In this document: positions 1 to 8,987 of the stretch, in pieces | Layout: each line of letters starts with the position of its first letter | Numbering within the stretch: the stretch's first letter is position 1 | Assembly (NCBI GenBank): GCA_035942255.1 | Contig: DASZDG010000146.1 | Coordinates: 56,871 to 120,870, forward strand | Direction of reading: 5' to 3' | Origin: JALZEG01 sp035942255 | GTDB lineage: Bacteria; Actinomycetota; CADDZG01; WHSQ01 | DNA length: 64,000 bases | The notes under the pieces: model-generated | What the model was told of the DNA's origin: nothing | What the model saw: the letters and a program-made list of their open reading frames with translations, nothing else | Databases searched by the model: none | Made by a program: the position numbers and the translations under genes

Positions 1-2
1 GC

Positions 3-863
3 GATGACCGCATCTCCGGCGGAGGCGGTCGTGACGACGTCCGAGGAGGTCCCGGCAGGGACGCCCTCTTCGGTGGCTTCGAGCCCGACGAGCTCGCGGG
101 TGGGGGCGGCGCCGACCGCCTCTTCGGAGGCCACGACAACGACGCCCTCTCCGGCGGACCGGGCGACGACCTCCTCCACGGGGGTCCCGACTTCGAGGGC
201 GACATCGTCCGCTTCCCGAACGCCCAGGATCTGCGAGTGGACCTCGGCGCGAGCCTCGCGACCGGCAGCACCGGAAGCGACCGTCTGACCGACGTGGAGC
301 ACGCGGAAGGTTCGAAGTGGAGCGACGTCATGATCGGCGACGACGGTCCGAACTACCTCTCGAGCGTCTACTCCTACGACGACGAGACCCCGGTCCGCGA
401 CGTCTTTCGAGGGTTGGGCGGTGATGATTTCATCCGGCCGGACGACGTCGACGCGAGGGTCCTAGTGCTGGCGGGCTCAGGAGCCGACTACGTCTCGGGT
501 GAAGGCGGAGGGCGGTACTTCGGCGGCCCGGGTGACGACTGGATCGACGTGTACTACGCGCAGGCGCCCGTCGCGGCGTACGGAGGCGCGGGGAACGACT
601 ACGTGTCCGGGTCCGACGTCGAGCTACAGCTCGCCGGGGGGCCCGGCAACGACGGGGTGTGGGGCGGCGACAAGGACGACAAGCTCAGCGGCGGGCACGG
701 CCACGACGACGTCGGCGGAATGGCCGGAGACGACGCGATCGAGGGCGGAGCGGGCGACGACGAGCTGTACGGAGACAAGGGCAGGGACCGTCTTGACGGG
801 GGCGACGGCGACGACGCGTGCGCCGACGCGGTGAAGTACGCAGGTTGTGAGAGAGAGGAATGA
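3..863 (+). CDS. RTX-type calcium-binding repeat protein, 5' end outside window
   Basis: The reading frame is already open at the left edge, so 286 C-terminal residues are seen and the start lies outside. The visible part is mostly glycine- and aspartate-rich nonapeptide repeats of the GGxGxDxLxGG type, as in RTX/hemolysin-type proteins, where they form calcium-binding parallel beta-rolls. Repeats are dense near the left edge and again in the last 120 residues, with a less regular stretch between. The protein ends in a short tail containing two cysteines (DDAC...GCE). The same tail closes another RTX-like protein near the right end of the window, so the two are probably paralogues. Family knowledge suggests a secreted or surface protein; a specific role cannot be assigned. 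Confidence 0.85.
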   Translation, partial: DDRISGGGGRDDVRGGPGRDALFGGFEPDELAGGGGADRLFGGHDNDALSGGPGDDLLHGGPDFEGDIVRFPNAQDLRVDLGASLATGSTGSDRLTDVEHAEGSKWSDVMIGDDGPNYLSSVYSYDDETPVRDVFRGLGGDDFIRPDDVDARVLVLAGSGADYVSGEGGGRYFGGPGDDWIDVYYAQAPVAAYGGAGNDYVSGSDVELQLAGGPGNDGVWGGDKDDKLSGGHGHDDVGGMAGDDAIEGGAGDDELYGDKGRDRLDGGDGDDACADAVKYAGCEREE

Positions 864-877
864 CGACCGACCTCGGC

Positions 878-883
878 TAGGCT
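878..883 (+). promoter_or_regulatory. TAGGCT -10 box of a leaderless gene
   Basis: TAGGCT lies 6 nt before the ATG of the LURP-one-like gene and no Shine-Dalgarno sequence is present. This spacing puts the transcription start on the A of the ATG, as in leaderless actinobacterial genes. Confidence 0.5.
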
Positions 884-889
884 GCGGCG

Positions 890-1522
890 ATGGCAAACGA
901 GTTCGGCGTCGACCCCAACCAGCACGACCGCTTCGTCCTCCGGCAGAAGTTCAAGCTCGTGATCAACGAGTACGAGTTCTCGCTCCCCGCGGGCGACGGC
1001 GACTCGCCCGGGCAGGTCTTCTGCTTCGTCCAGCAGAAGCGCTTCAAGTTCAAGGAGGACATCCGCTTCTACACCGACGAGACGAAGTCGGTCGAGGTGA
1101 TGCGGTTGAAGGCGCGGCAGAGGTTCGACCCCGTCGCGCGCTACGACATCACGGACTCCGACAACGCCACCATCGGCCAGATCCAGAAGGTCTTCGGCAA
1201 GAGCCTGTTGCGGTCGACGTACCAGCTCTACGACGCGCAGGGGGCCGAGGCCGCGATCGCGGCCGAGAAGAACATGGCCGTCGCGATCTTCCGCCGGATC
1301 GTGCACCTGATCCCGTGGATCGAGAACTTCGCGAACTGGCTGCCGATCCCGTACCACTTCGTGTTCAAGAGGGGCGAGACGATCCTGGGCCACCACCGGC
1401 GGCAGCCGTGGAAGTTCACGGACGTCTACACGATCGACATGACCGCGGACCCGGAGCGGAGCCTGGACCGGCGCCTGGTACTTGCGACGGCAGTCGGGAT
1501 GGACGCGCTACAGGCCCGCTAG
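890..1522 (+). CDS. LURP-one-related (tubby-like/scramblase-fold) protein
   Basis: A 210-residue soluble protein without signal peptide or membrane segment. Its order of short beta-strand blocks, with KQKF-like and RYDI segments and a central amphipathic region, resembles the LURP-one-related/DUF567 family, whose fold is shared with tubby and phospholipid scramblases. Bacterial members have no established biochemical function. A TAGGCT box 6 nt upstream suggests leaderless translation from this ATG. Its stop codon overlaps the stop of the opposing response-regulator gene in the shared tetranucleotide CTAG. Confidence 0.7.
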   Translation: MANEFGVDPNQHDRFVLRQKFKLVINEYEFSLPAGDGDSPGQVFCFVQQKRFKFKEDIRFYTDETKSVEVMRLKARQRFDPVARYDITDSDNATIGQIQKVFGKSLLRSTYQLYDAQGAEAAIAAEKNMAVAIFRRIVHLIPWIENFANWLPIPYHFVFKRGETILGHHRRQPWKFTDVYTIDMTADPERSLDRRLVLATAVGMDALQAR

Positions 1523-1944
1523 AGGTTCTGTAGCTCCGAGATTGCTTCGGCCCTCCGCTTCTCCGATTCCGCCTCGCTTCGTGCGGCTACTTCACGCACG
1601 CGCTCTAGCAGGGAGTCGAGGTCGAACGGCTTCGTGATGTACTCGTCGGCCCCCAGCTCCCAGCCCTGGAGCTGCGCGTCGTCGGACGCCTTTGCGCTCA
1701 CGAGGATGACCTTCTGCGAGTACTCCGGGTTCGCGGCGAGCTCGGTGAGGACCTCCCAGCCGTCCATCACCGGCATCATGATGTCGAGCAGGATGATGTC
1801 GGGGTTGTCGCGCTTCACGGACTCGAGCACCTCGGCCCCGTTCGCGGCCTCCAGCGTCTCGTAGCCCTCGAGCTCCATGTTCGTCTTCAAGAGCTTGCGC
1901 AGCGCGGGCTCGTCGTCTGCTACGAGAACCTTCAACTTGCTCAT
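1519..1944 (-). CDS. Response regulator, receiver domain only
   Basis: A single-domain CheY-like receiver of 141 residues. The acidic pair is D10-D11, the phospho-acceptor D54 sits in LLDIMMPVMDG, and the conserved lysine is in TKPFD near residue 106. There is no DNA-binding output domain, only a charged C-terminal helix of about 20 residues. It lies 41 nt after the histidine kinase gene, with GGGAG upstream of the ATG, and is probably its partner. A start 12 nt upstream (MGAAMSKL) is possible. Signalling must go through protein contacts or a phosphorelay, not direct DNA binding. Confidence 0.9.
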   Translation of the reverse strand: MSKLKVLVADDEPALRKLLKTNMELEGYETLEAANGAEVLESVKRDNPDIILLDIMMPVMDGWEVLTELAANPEYSQKVILVSAKASDDAQLQGWELGADEYITKPFDLDSLLERVREVAARSEAESEKRRAEAISELQNL

Positions 1945-1985
1945 CGCAGCTCCCATCCTTCCCGCTCCGGCCGGCGCAGCCGAGC

Positions 1986-2783
1986 CTACCGCTCCCGCTC
2001 CGCAGACCGTTGAGGCAACCGCACTCTGAACGTCGTCCCGCTGCCGGGCTCGCTCTCGACCTCGATCGTGCCCCGGTGCTGCTCGACGAGGCCCTTCACG
2101 ATGTAGAGACCGAGACCGAATCCTGCGCTGGACGAGGAGTCCATCTGTCTGAAGCGCTCGAAGATCGTCCCGAGCTCGGCGGCGGGGATCCCACGGCCGC
2201 GGTCGGAGACCTCGAGAAGGGTCTCCGACGAGAGGTCGAAGACCCCAACTCTTACCTTCGACCCCTCGGGCGAATACTTGAGAGCGTTCTCGACGAGGTT
2301 CGTCATGATCTGGCGGATCGCGGTCGGGTCGCCCCACGCGACGGGCTCGTCGGGCTCCGCGACGACCTCTACCTCGTGCGCGCTCCCGCGGGCCTCTCGC
2401 AGCTCCCGCGCGACCTCGCGCGCGAGCGTCGCCAGCTCGATCCTCTGGCGTTGCGGGACGGCTCCGCCGGCCTCGAACTGCGCGCCCGACAGGACGCCTT
2501 GCGTCAGCCGCAGCAACCTGTCGCCCTGCCGCTGGATCATCTGGAGGAAGGCCTCCCGCTCCTCGGCGGACATCTGGTCCCCGCCGCGGGCAAGCGTCTT
2601 GGCGGCGCCGATCATCGCGGTGAGGGGCGTGCGCAGCTCGTGGGAGACCGTGGCGACGAAGTCGTTCTTCAGGCGGTCGAGCTCCTCGAGACGGGCGATC
2701 GTCGCGTCTCGCTCGGCGAGAGCGGCCCGGAGCTCCTCGACGGTGGTGGCGCTGCCGCCGGCTACCGCTTCTCCGTCTGCCAT
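1986..2783 (-). CDS. Soluble histidine kinase without sensor domain
   Basis: A 265-residue kinase. A short N-terminal coiled-coil (residues 15-40) leads directly into the dimerisation/phospho-acceptor helix with H48 in SHELRTPL. The HATPase domain follows, with N box NLVENALKYSP, G1 DRGRGIP, F box FERFRQ and G2 GFGLGLYI. There are no membrane segments and no PAS or GAF domain, so input probably comes from a protein partner binding the coiled coil. The ATG overlaps the end of purF by 22 nt, so it is translated from the purine-operon message. Together with the adjacent receiver protein it forms a two-component pair at the end of that operon. Confidence 0.88.
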   Translation of the reverse strand: MADGEAVAGGSATTVEELRAALAERDATIARLEELDRLKNDFVATVSHELRTPLTAMIGAAKTLARGGDQMSAEEREAFLQMIQRQGDRLLRLTQGVLSGAQFEAGGAVPQRQRIELATLAREVARELREARGSAHEVEVVAEPDEPVAWGDPTAIRQIMTNLVENALKYSPEGSKVRVGVFDLSSETLLEVSDRGRGIPAAELGTIFERFRQMDSSSSAGFGLGLYIVKGLVEQHRGTIEVESEPGSGTTFRVRLPQRSAERER

Positions 2784-4219
2784 GCGCCCGCCTCGTCCGG
2801 CTGCTCGAGCACGTGCTTGTTGCGGAGCTCCTCGCTGGGGATCGGGATCGGGTACCGCGAGGAGAAGCAGGCGGTGCAGAAGTCCTCCGGCGGGATGCCC
2901 GTCGACGCCAGCATCCCGTCGAGGGAGAGGTACGCGAGCGAGTCGGCCTCGATGTGGCGGCCGATCTCATCGACTGACATCTGCGAGCCGATGAGGTCGT
3001 CCTGGTCCGGCATGTCGATGCCGTAGAAGCACGGCCACTTGATCGGCGGCGACGAGATCCGCATGTGGACCTCACGCGCGCCCGCGTCGCGGAGCATCGC
3101 GACGATCTGGCGCGTGGTGTTGCCCCGCACGATCGAGTCGTCCACGACGACCACACGCTTGCCCGCGATGACCTCGCGCAACGGGTTGAGCTTCATGCGG
3201 ATCCCCTGCTGGCGCATCGACTGCGTCGGCTGGATGAACGTGCGGCCCACGTAGCGGTTCTTGACGAAGCCCTCGCCGTAAGCCACGCCCGACGCGAGCG
3301 CGTATCCCTGCGCCGCCGGGACGCCGCTGTCGGGCACGGGCATCACGAGCTCGGCGGTGGCCGGGGCCTCCTGAGCGAGCCGCTGGCCCATGCGGTAGCG
3401 CGTCGCGTAGACGTTCTGGCCCATGAGGGTCGAGTCGGGCCGGGCGAAGTACACGTGCTCGAAGACGCACGCGGCCGAGCGGGCCGGCGCGAAGTGCTCG
3501 CTCTCGAGCCCCTCCGGTCCGATCGTCACGAGCTCGCCGGGCTCGACGTCGCGCAGGAAGCGCGCGCCGAGCAGGTCCAGCGCGCACGTCTCGGACGCGA
3601 GCACCCAGCCCCCGTCCTCGAGCCGCCCGATGCACAGCGGCCGCAGCCCGTAGGGGTCGCGGGCGCCGAACACACGGTGCTCGTCCATGATCGTGAACGA
3701 GAACGCGCCCGAGAGCCCCGGCAGGACGTCGAGGATCGCGCGCTTCATGTCGCCGGTGTTCGCGCGGGCGATGTGCGCGGCGACGAGGTCGGTGTCCGAC
3801 GAGGACGGGAGCCGCGCCGCCTCGGGCGTCGGGTCGCCCCCGGCGTCGGCGAGCTTGCGCTTCAGCGCGACCGAGTTCACGAGGTTGCCGTTGTGGGCGA
3901 GGGCGACCTGCCCGGCCTCGGAGGCCTTGAACGACGGCTGCGCGTTCTCCCACGAGGTGGAGCCGGTCGTGGAGTAGCGGACGTGGCCGATCGCGAGGTC
4001 GCCGCGGAGGCTGTTCAGCACGGTCTCGTCGAACACCTGGGAGACGAGGCCGAGCTCCTTGTAGACGACGATCGTCTGCCGGTCGGACACCGCGATGCCC
4101 GCGGACTCCTGCCCCCGGTGCTGCAACGCGTAGAGCCCGTAGTAGGTCAGACGGGCAACGTCTTCACCCGGGGCGTAGATCCCGACGACGCCGCAGGCGT
4201 CACGAGCCTCGCCACTCAT
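2762..4219 (-). CDS. purF: Amidophosphoribosyltransferase
   Basis: Catalyses the first committed step of purine synthesis, making phosphoribosylamine from PRPP and glutamine. The 485-residue protein has a short propeptide ending before the catalytic nucleophile C9 (DACGVVG), an Ntn-type glutaminase domain, and a phosphoribosyltransferase domain with PRPP loop VVVVDDSIVRGNTT. Cysteines in CVFEHVYFARP, WPCFYG and CTACFSS match the iron-sulfur-containing Bacillus-type enzyme. The start is set by the ATGA overlap with the purL stop. purM, often next in order, is absent; the histidine kinase follows instead. Confidence 0.96.
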   Translation of the reverse strand: MSGEARDACGVVGIYAPGEDVARLTYYGLYALQHRGQESAGIAVSDRQTIVVYKELGLVSQVFDETVLNSLRGDLAIGHVRYSTTGSTSWENAQPSFKASEAGQVALAHNGNLVNSVALKRKLADAGGDPTPEAARLPSSSDTDLVAAHIARANTGDMKRAILDVLPGLSGAFSFTIMDEHRVFGARDPYGLRPLCIGRLEDGGWVLASETCALDLLGARFLRDVEPGELVTIGPEGLESEHFAPARSAACVFEHVYFARPDSTLMGQNVYATRYRMGQRLAQEAPATAELVMPVPDSGVPAAQGYALASGVAYGEGFVKNRYVGRTFIQPTQSMRQQGIRMKLNPLREVIAGKRVVVVDDSIVRGNTTRQIVAMLRDAGAREVHMRISSPPIKWPCFYGIDMPDQDDLIGSQMSVDEIGRHIEADSLAYLSLDGMLASTGIPPEDFCTACFSSRYPIPIPSEELRNKHVLEQPDEAGAWQTEKR

Positions 4220-6471
4220 GCGTCGATGGTAGCGGAGAGCCGCCGGGGCAACCCGCTTTCGAAGGAGGCGGCGGCGTCCTCGAGCGATATCGAGAACGAT
4301 CCGAACGCGAGCTGGTCGCCGCCCACGGAGCCGAGCCGAGCGGCTGCCAGCCCGGCGGCCGCGGCCCGGTCGAGCACCGCCCGCTCGTCGCCGGAGGCGA
4401 CCGAGACCACGACGCACCCCGGCGGCTCCGCGAACAGCGCGCGGTGCGGCTCGGGATCGAGCTGCTCCAGAGCGTCCAGAACGAAGCCCTGGCGTCCTGC
4501 GATCGCCGACTCGGCGAGTGTCACGGCAAGCCCCCCGGATGAGACGTCGTGTGCGGAACGAAGCAAGCCTGCACCCGCCAGCTCGAACAAGACATCATGC
4601 AGACGTCTTTCTTCAACGAGGTCGACCGCCGGAGCCTTCCCGGCGACCGTCCCGTTTACGACTTTTGCGTATTCGCTCCCGCCGAACGCCGAGCCGTCGA
4701 ACGACCCGAGCAGGAGCAGCGCGTCGCCGTCCTCGCCGAAGGCGAGGCCCACGGACCGCTCCGGAGAGTGGCAGACGCCGACCATGCCGATCACCGGCGT
4801 CGGGTAGATCGCGCGGCCGCTCGTCTCGTTGTAGAAGGACACGTTCCCGCCCGTTACGGGCGTGCCGAGAGCGGAGCAGGCGTCCCCGATCCCACGGACG
4901 ACCTCCGAGAACTGCCACATCACGTCGGGCTTCTCGGGGTTGCCGAAGTTCAGGCAGTTCGTGACCGCGAGCGGCTTCGCGCCCGAGCAGGCGACGTTGC
5001 GAGCGGCCTCCGCGACCGCGTGGAGAGCGCCCTCGTACGGGTCCAGGTAGCAGAGGCGGCCCGGCCCGTCGACCGTGATCGCGACCGCGACGTCGGTCTC
5101 CGGGAGCCGGATAACGGACGCGTCCGACCCGGGCCCATGGATCGTCCCCAGGAAGATCATGTGGTCGTACTGCTCCCAGATCCAGCGCTTCGACGCGATG
5201 CCGGGTGAGGACAGGAGGTCCGTGAACGCACTTGCGAGGTCGGCGGCGGGCTCTTCGCCGGGGGCCTCGGCCTGCAGCGCGTCCAGCCATGCGGGACGCT
5301 CGAGCGGGCGCTGGTAGACCGGGCCCTCCTCCGCGAGCGCCTCCGCGGGAGCGTCGGCCACGACCTCCCCGCCCGCCAGCACCTTCAACCGCCCGTCCTT
5401 CACGACCTCGCCCAGGACCGACGCCTCGAGCCCCCAGCGGCGGCAGACCTCGAGCACCTCGTCCAGCTTCGCCGGCTCGACCACCGCGAGCATCCGCTCC
5501 TGCGACTCCGAGATCATCACCTCGAACGGCTCCATGCCCGGCTCGCGGCGGTGCACTCGGTCGACGTCGACGACCATCCCGGTGCGCGCCTTCGCGCTCA
5601 TCTCGGACGTCGGGCACGAGATGCCGCCGGCGCCGAGGTCCTGGAATCCCGCGACCAGGCCGCGCCGGATCAGCTCGAGCGACGCCTCGATCAGCAGCTT
5701 CTCGGTGAACGGGTCGCCGACCTGGACCGAGGGACGCTTCTCGAGCGAGTCCTCGTCGAACTCCGCCGACGCGAGGATGCTCGCGCCGCCAATCCCGTCG
5801 CGTCCGGTCGAGGAGCCGAAGAGCACGACCGCGTTGCCCGGCCCCTCGGCGCGCCCGTGCATGAGCGAGTCCTCGACGATGCCGAGACACGCGACGTTCA
5901 CGAGCGGGTTCTCCGCGTAGCACTCCTCGAAGATCGTCTCGCCCCCGACGGTGGGGACGCCGATCGAGTTCCCGTACGACGAGATGCCGTGGACGACGCC
6001 GTCGACGAGATAGCGAGTACGTGCGACGCCTTGCTCCGTCGTCCCGCCGAGGCGGCCCTCCCCGAGCGGCCCGAAGCGAAGGGAGTCCATCAGCGCGATC
6101 GGCCGTGCTCCCATCGAGAGGATGTCGCGCACGATCCCGCCGACGCCGGTGGCCGCGCCGTTGAACGGCTCGACGAACGACGGGTGGTTGTGCGACTCGA
6201 CCTTCCAGGCGACACGCACGCCCGGGGCGACCTCCACGATGCCGGCCCCCTCGCCGGGTCCCACCAGGATGTGCGGTCCTTCCGTCGGCATCGTCTTCAG
6301 CTGGACGCGGCTGGACTTGTAGGAGCAGTGCTCGCTCCACATGACCGAGAACATCGCGAGCTCGGTGTAGGTGGGGGCCCGGCCGAGCCGGCCCCTGATC
6401 GCGTCGAGCTCCTCGTCGGTGAGCCCGAGGTCGCGGTGAAGACCTTCGGGGGCCGCGGATGCGAGCGTCAC
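4216..6471 (-). CDS. purL: Phosphoribosylformylglycinamidine synthase, large subunit
   Basis: Catalytic subunit of the PurLQS complex, which converts FGAR to FGAM using ATP and ammonia supplied by PurQ. At 751 residues it is the small PurL type that needs separate PurQ and PurS. Visible family signatures are WSEHCSYKSS near residue 40, VESHNHPS, GGIVRD and a second half containing GGNVSFYNET. The chosen GTG starts 2 nt after the purQ stop; no better start is seen before the conserved N-terminus. The stop overlaps the purF ATG by 4 nt. Confidence 0.95.
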   Translation of the reverse strand: MTLASAAPEGLHRDLGLTDEELDAIRGRLGRAPTYTELAMFSVMWSEHCSYKSSRVQLKTMPTEGPHILVGPGEGAGIVEVAPGVRVAWKVESHNHPSFVEPFNGAATGVGGIVRDILSMGARPIALMDSLRFGPLGEGRLGGTTEQGVARTRYLVDGVVHGISSYGNSIGVPTVGGETIFEECYAENPLVNVACLGIVEDSLMHGRAEGPGNAVVLFGSSTGRDGIGGASILASAEFDEDSLEKRPSVQVGDPFTEKLLIEASLELIRRGLVAGFQDLGAGGISCPTSEMSAKARTGMVVDVDRVHRREPGMEPFEVMISESQERMLAVVEPAKLDEVLEVCRRWGLEASVLGEVVKDGRLKVLAGGEVVADAPAEALAEEGPVYQRPLERPAWLDALQAEAPGEEPAADLASAFTDLLSSPGIASKRWIWEQYDHMIFLGTIHGPGSDASVIRLPETDVAVAITVDGPGRLCYLDPYEGALHAVAEAARNVACSGAKPLAVTNCLNFGNPEKPDVMWQFSEVVRGIGDACSALGTPVTGGNVSFYNETSGRAIYPTPVIGMVGVCHSPERSVGLAFGEDGDALLLLGSFDGSAFGGSEYAKVVNGTVAGKAPAVDLVEERRLHDVLFELAGAGLLRSAHDVSSGGLAVTLAESAIAGRQGFVLDALEQLDPEPHRALFAEPPGCVVVSVASGDERAVLDRAAAAGLAAARLGSVGGDQLAFGSFSISLEDAAASFESGLPRRLSATIDA

Positions 6472-6473
6472 GT

Positions 6474-7166
6474 TCAAGCGGTCGCGGAGAGGGCGCGGCC
6501 GGCGGTGACGTGGTCGAGGATCGAGCCGAGGATGACCGTCCCGTCCTCCGAGCCGAGGAGCGCGTCGCACGCCCGCTCCGGGTGCGGCATGAGCCCGAAC
6601 ACGTTGCCGCCCTCGTTCACGATGCCGGCAACGTCGTCGAGCGACCCGTTCGGGTTGTCCGCGTAGCGCAGCACGATCCGGTTCGACGCCTTGAGCGCGG
6701 CGAGCTGCTCGTCCGTGCAGTACCAGTTGCCCTCGAAGTGGTTGATGGGGATGCGCAACGTCTGGCCCTGCGTAGCGCGGGACGTGAACGGCGTCTGTGC
6801 GTTGTCGACGCGGAGGTCGACCCACTTGCAGAGGAACTTCAGCCCGGCGTTCTTGCGGAGCGCGCCGGGAAGCATGCCGGCCTCGCAGAGGATCTGGAAC
6901 CCGTTGCAGATGCCGGCGACGAGGCGGCCGGCCTCCGCGTGCTCCCGCACCGCGTCCATGACCGGCGAGAACCGTGCGAGCGCCCCGGTGCGGAGGTAGT
7001 CGCCGTGGGCGAACCCGCCGGGAAGGATCACGACGTCGATCCCGTCGAGCGACGTCTCCTCGTGCCACACCATCGAGACGTCCGCGCCGAGGTCGGCGAA
7101 CGCGCGCTTCGCGTCCAGGTCGCAGTTGGAGCCGGGGAACACGACGACTCCGACGTTTGCGCTCAC
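6474..7166 (-). CDS. purQ: Phosphoribosylformylglycinamidine synthase, glutaminase subunit
   Basis: Class I glutamine amidotransferase that hydrolyses glutamine and channels ammonia to PurL. The 230-residue sequence starts SANVGVVVFPGSNCD, has the nucleophile C87 in AGICNGFQ, and the catalytic histidine and glutamate in MPHPERACD near the C-terminus. The GTG start forms a GTGA overlap with the purS stop and is followed 2 nt after its own stop by purL, giving the coupled purS-purQ-purL order expected for a stoichiometric complex. Confidence 0.96.
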   Translation of the reverse strand: MSANVGVVVFPGSNCDLDAKRAFADLGADVSMVWHEETSLDGIDVVILPGGFAHGDYLRTGALARFSPVMDAVREHAEAGRLVAGICNGFQILCEAGMLPGALRKNAGLKFLCKWVDLRVDNAQTPFTSRATQGQTLRIPINHFEGNWYCTDEQLAALKASNRIVLRYADNPNGSLDDVAGIVNEGGNVFGLMPHPERACDALLGSEDGTVILGSILDHVTAGRALSATA

Positions 7167-7408
7167 GCCAGCGTCACCTCGTAGGACTCGATCACGGGGT
7201 TGGAGAGAAGCTGCTTGCACATGGCGTCGAGCTTCGCACGGGCGTCGGACTCGTCGGACGCGTCGAGCTGCAGCTCGATCCTCTTGCCGACGCGGACGCC
7301 GCCGACGCCGTCGTATCCGAGCACCGGGAGGGCCTTCTCGATCGTCTGGCCCTGGGGATCGGCGATCCCCGGCTTGAGCATCACGTTGACGCGGGCGGTG
7401 AACGTCAT
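7163..7408 (-). CDS. purS: Phosphoribosylformylglycinamidine synthase, PurS subunit
   Basis: Small 81-residue subunit that bridges PurL and PurQ. The sequence shows the compact family pattern: ARVNVMLKPGIADPQG at the start, a middle segment GVRVGKRIEL and the tail NPVIESYEV. Its ATG overlaps the stop of the preceding membrane-protein gene (ATGA), and its stop overlaps the purQ start. Confidence 0.95.
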   Translation of the reverse strand: MTFTARVNVMLKPGIADPQGQTIEKALPVLGYDGVGGVRVGKRIELQLDASDESDARAKLDAMCKQLLSNPVIESYEVTLA

Positions 7409-8097
7409 GAGGCGACCTGCGACAACGCTCCGAGGCCCATCAGCAGGAGCAGCGCGAGGGCCGCGCTCGTCGCGACCGCCAGTGCCACCACCGCTGCCGT
7501 ACGTCCGGCCCCCGCACGCGTCGCCGCATGCGTGCCGCGCACGAAGACGTACGCGGCCCAGACGCCGAGGCTAAGGGCCGCCGCGGTCGACAGCGCTACC
7601 CACGCGGTCGAGACGGAGTCGCCGATCGCGTCGGTCGTGAACGCCCGGCCCCCGACGAAGACGAGATCGAGCGGGAGCAACAGCAATAGGACCGGAAGGT
7701 GGGGAAAGGACGAGAGCGCCCACACCGCGCGGAACGACCGCGGCGACGCGGCGTCGGGGCCGCCGGCGCGCGAGGCGGCGAAGCTCCAGACGACCTGCGA
7801 CGCGACTCCGAGCAGCGCGGCGAGGAAGAGGACCGCGGCGAACACGCTCCAGCTGAAGTCCGACGCCGGCACCTCCCGCAGGCCGAAGAGGCCGCTCACC
7901 TTGAGCCACAGCACGACGACGGACGCGCCGCCGATCGCACCGAGGACGTACGTCGAGCGTCCCTCGGCCGAGGACTCGACCCGCCGGAGCGCGGCGACGA
8001 ATCCCGTCGCCGGCGCGAGCAACACGCCGCGGACGGTCGCGCCGAAGTCGGCAGACCCTCCCGACGTCCTGGGTGTAGACCCGGCCACGGAGCTCAC
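7405..8097 (-). CDS. Multi-pass membrane protein inside the purine operon, Yip1-like
   Basis: A 230-residue protein with a polar N-terminus of about 35 residues and then about five hydrophobic segments (roughly residues 55-75, 85-110, 130-155, 165-190 and 200-225). The spacing and a GFVAALRR-like first block resemble the loosely defined Yip1/DUF1282 membrane family, but no diagnostic motif proves it. The GTG start overlaps the purC stop (GTGA) and the stop overlaps the purS start (ATGA), so it is locked into the operon between two enzymes. Its role is unknown. Confidence 0.7.
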   Translation of the reverse strand: MSSVAGSTPRTSGGSADFGATVRGVLLAPATGFVAALRRVESSAEGRSTYVLGAIGGASVVVLWLKVSGLFGLREVPASDFSWSVFAAVLFLAALLGVASQVVWSFAASRAGGPDAASPRSFRAVWALSSFPHLPVLLLLLPLDLVFVGGRAFTTDAIGDSVSTAWVALSTAAALSLGVWAAYVFVRGTHAATRAGAGRTAAVVALAVATSAALALLLLMGLGALSQVAS

Positions 8098-8987
8098 GCC
8101 GCGGCCCCCACGACGGACTGCCAGTGCGACCACGGGTTCCCCGTCACCCTCTCGTACGCCTCGACGTACCGGGCCCGTGTCGCGGCGACGACGTCCTGCG
8201 GGAGGTCCGGCGGGGGCGGCGAGTGGTCCCATCCGGTGGAGTCGAGCCAGTCCCTTACGTACTGCTTATCGAACGACGGCTGGCTGCCCCCCGGCCGGTA
8301 CTGGTCCTGCGGCCAGAAGCGGCTGGAGTCCGGCGTCAGCACCTCGTCGATCAGGATGACCTCGCCGTCGTAGACGCCGAACTCGAACTTCGTGTCGGCG
8401 ATGATCACGCCGCGCTCCAGCGCGTTCTCCGCGGCGGTCGTGTACAGCGCGAGCGCGTACTCCTTGGCGGCGTCGTAGTGCTGCTTGCCGGCGATCTCGG
8501 CGGCCCGCTCCTCGGTGACGTTCTCGTCGTGCCCCTCGATCGCCTTCGTCGCAGGGGTCAGCAGCGGCTGCGGGAGCCGGTCGGACTCGCTCAGGCCCTC
8601 GGGCAGAGGGATGCCGCACACCGCGCCGTCGCGCCGGTACTCGCGCCAGCCGGAGCCGGAGAGGTAGCCGCGCACGACGAACTCGACCGGAAGCGCGTCG
8701 GCGGCCTTGCAGAGCATCGCCCGGCCGGCGAGGTCGGGGATGCCGACGTCCGGAAGGTCCGAGGCCGCCACCGAGATCATGTGGTTCGGGCAGATCGAGG
8801 ACATCGTCGTCAGCCAGTGGTGCGTGAGGCCGGTGAGGACCTTCCCCTTGTCGGGGATGTCCTGCGGGAGCACGACGTCGTACGCGCTGATGCGATCGGT
8901 CGCGGCGAGGAGCAGCGTCCCGTCGTCCACCCGGTAGATCTCGCGGACCTTCCCGGACCCGACGTGGACGGGCGTTGCGGAAGTCAG
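8094..8987 (-). CDS. purC: SAICAR synthetase, probable CTG start
   Basis: Ligates aspartate to CAIR. The 297-residue protein contains GKVREIY, the ATDRISAYDV block, ELPVE-like LPVEFVVRGYLSGSGW, and the late motifs IIADTKFEFG and LIDEVLTPDSSRFWP. No ATG, GTG or TTG lies upstream of the conserved GKVREIY region in frame after the purB stop. The only fitting codon is CTG, which overlaps the purB TGA as CTGA behind a GGAGGAG ribosome-binding site. That is the same 4-nt coupling seen at most other junctions of this operon. Confidence 0.92.
   Translation of the reverse strand: MTSATPVHVGSGKVREIYRVDDGTLLLAATDRISAYDVVLPQDIPDKGKVLTGLTHHWLTTMSSICPNHMISVAASDLPDVGIPDLAGRAMLCKAADALPVEFVVRGYLSGSGWREYRRDGAVCGIPLPEGLSESDRLPQPLLTPATKAIEGHDENVTEERAAEIAGKQHYDAAKEYALALYTTAAENALERGVIIADTKFEFGVYDGEVILIDEVLTPDSSRFWPQDQYRPGGSQPSFDKQYVRDWLDSTGWDHSPPPPDLPQDVVAATRARYVEAYERVTGNPWSHWQSVVGAAA

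Noticed and set aside
6459..7184. Long plus-strand frame opposite purQ and purS
   Set aside because: Antisense shadow with no family pattern; purQ and purS motifs are unambiguous.
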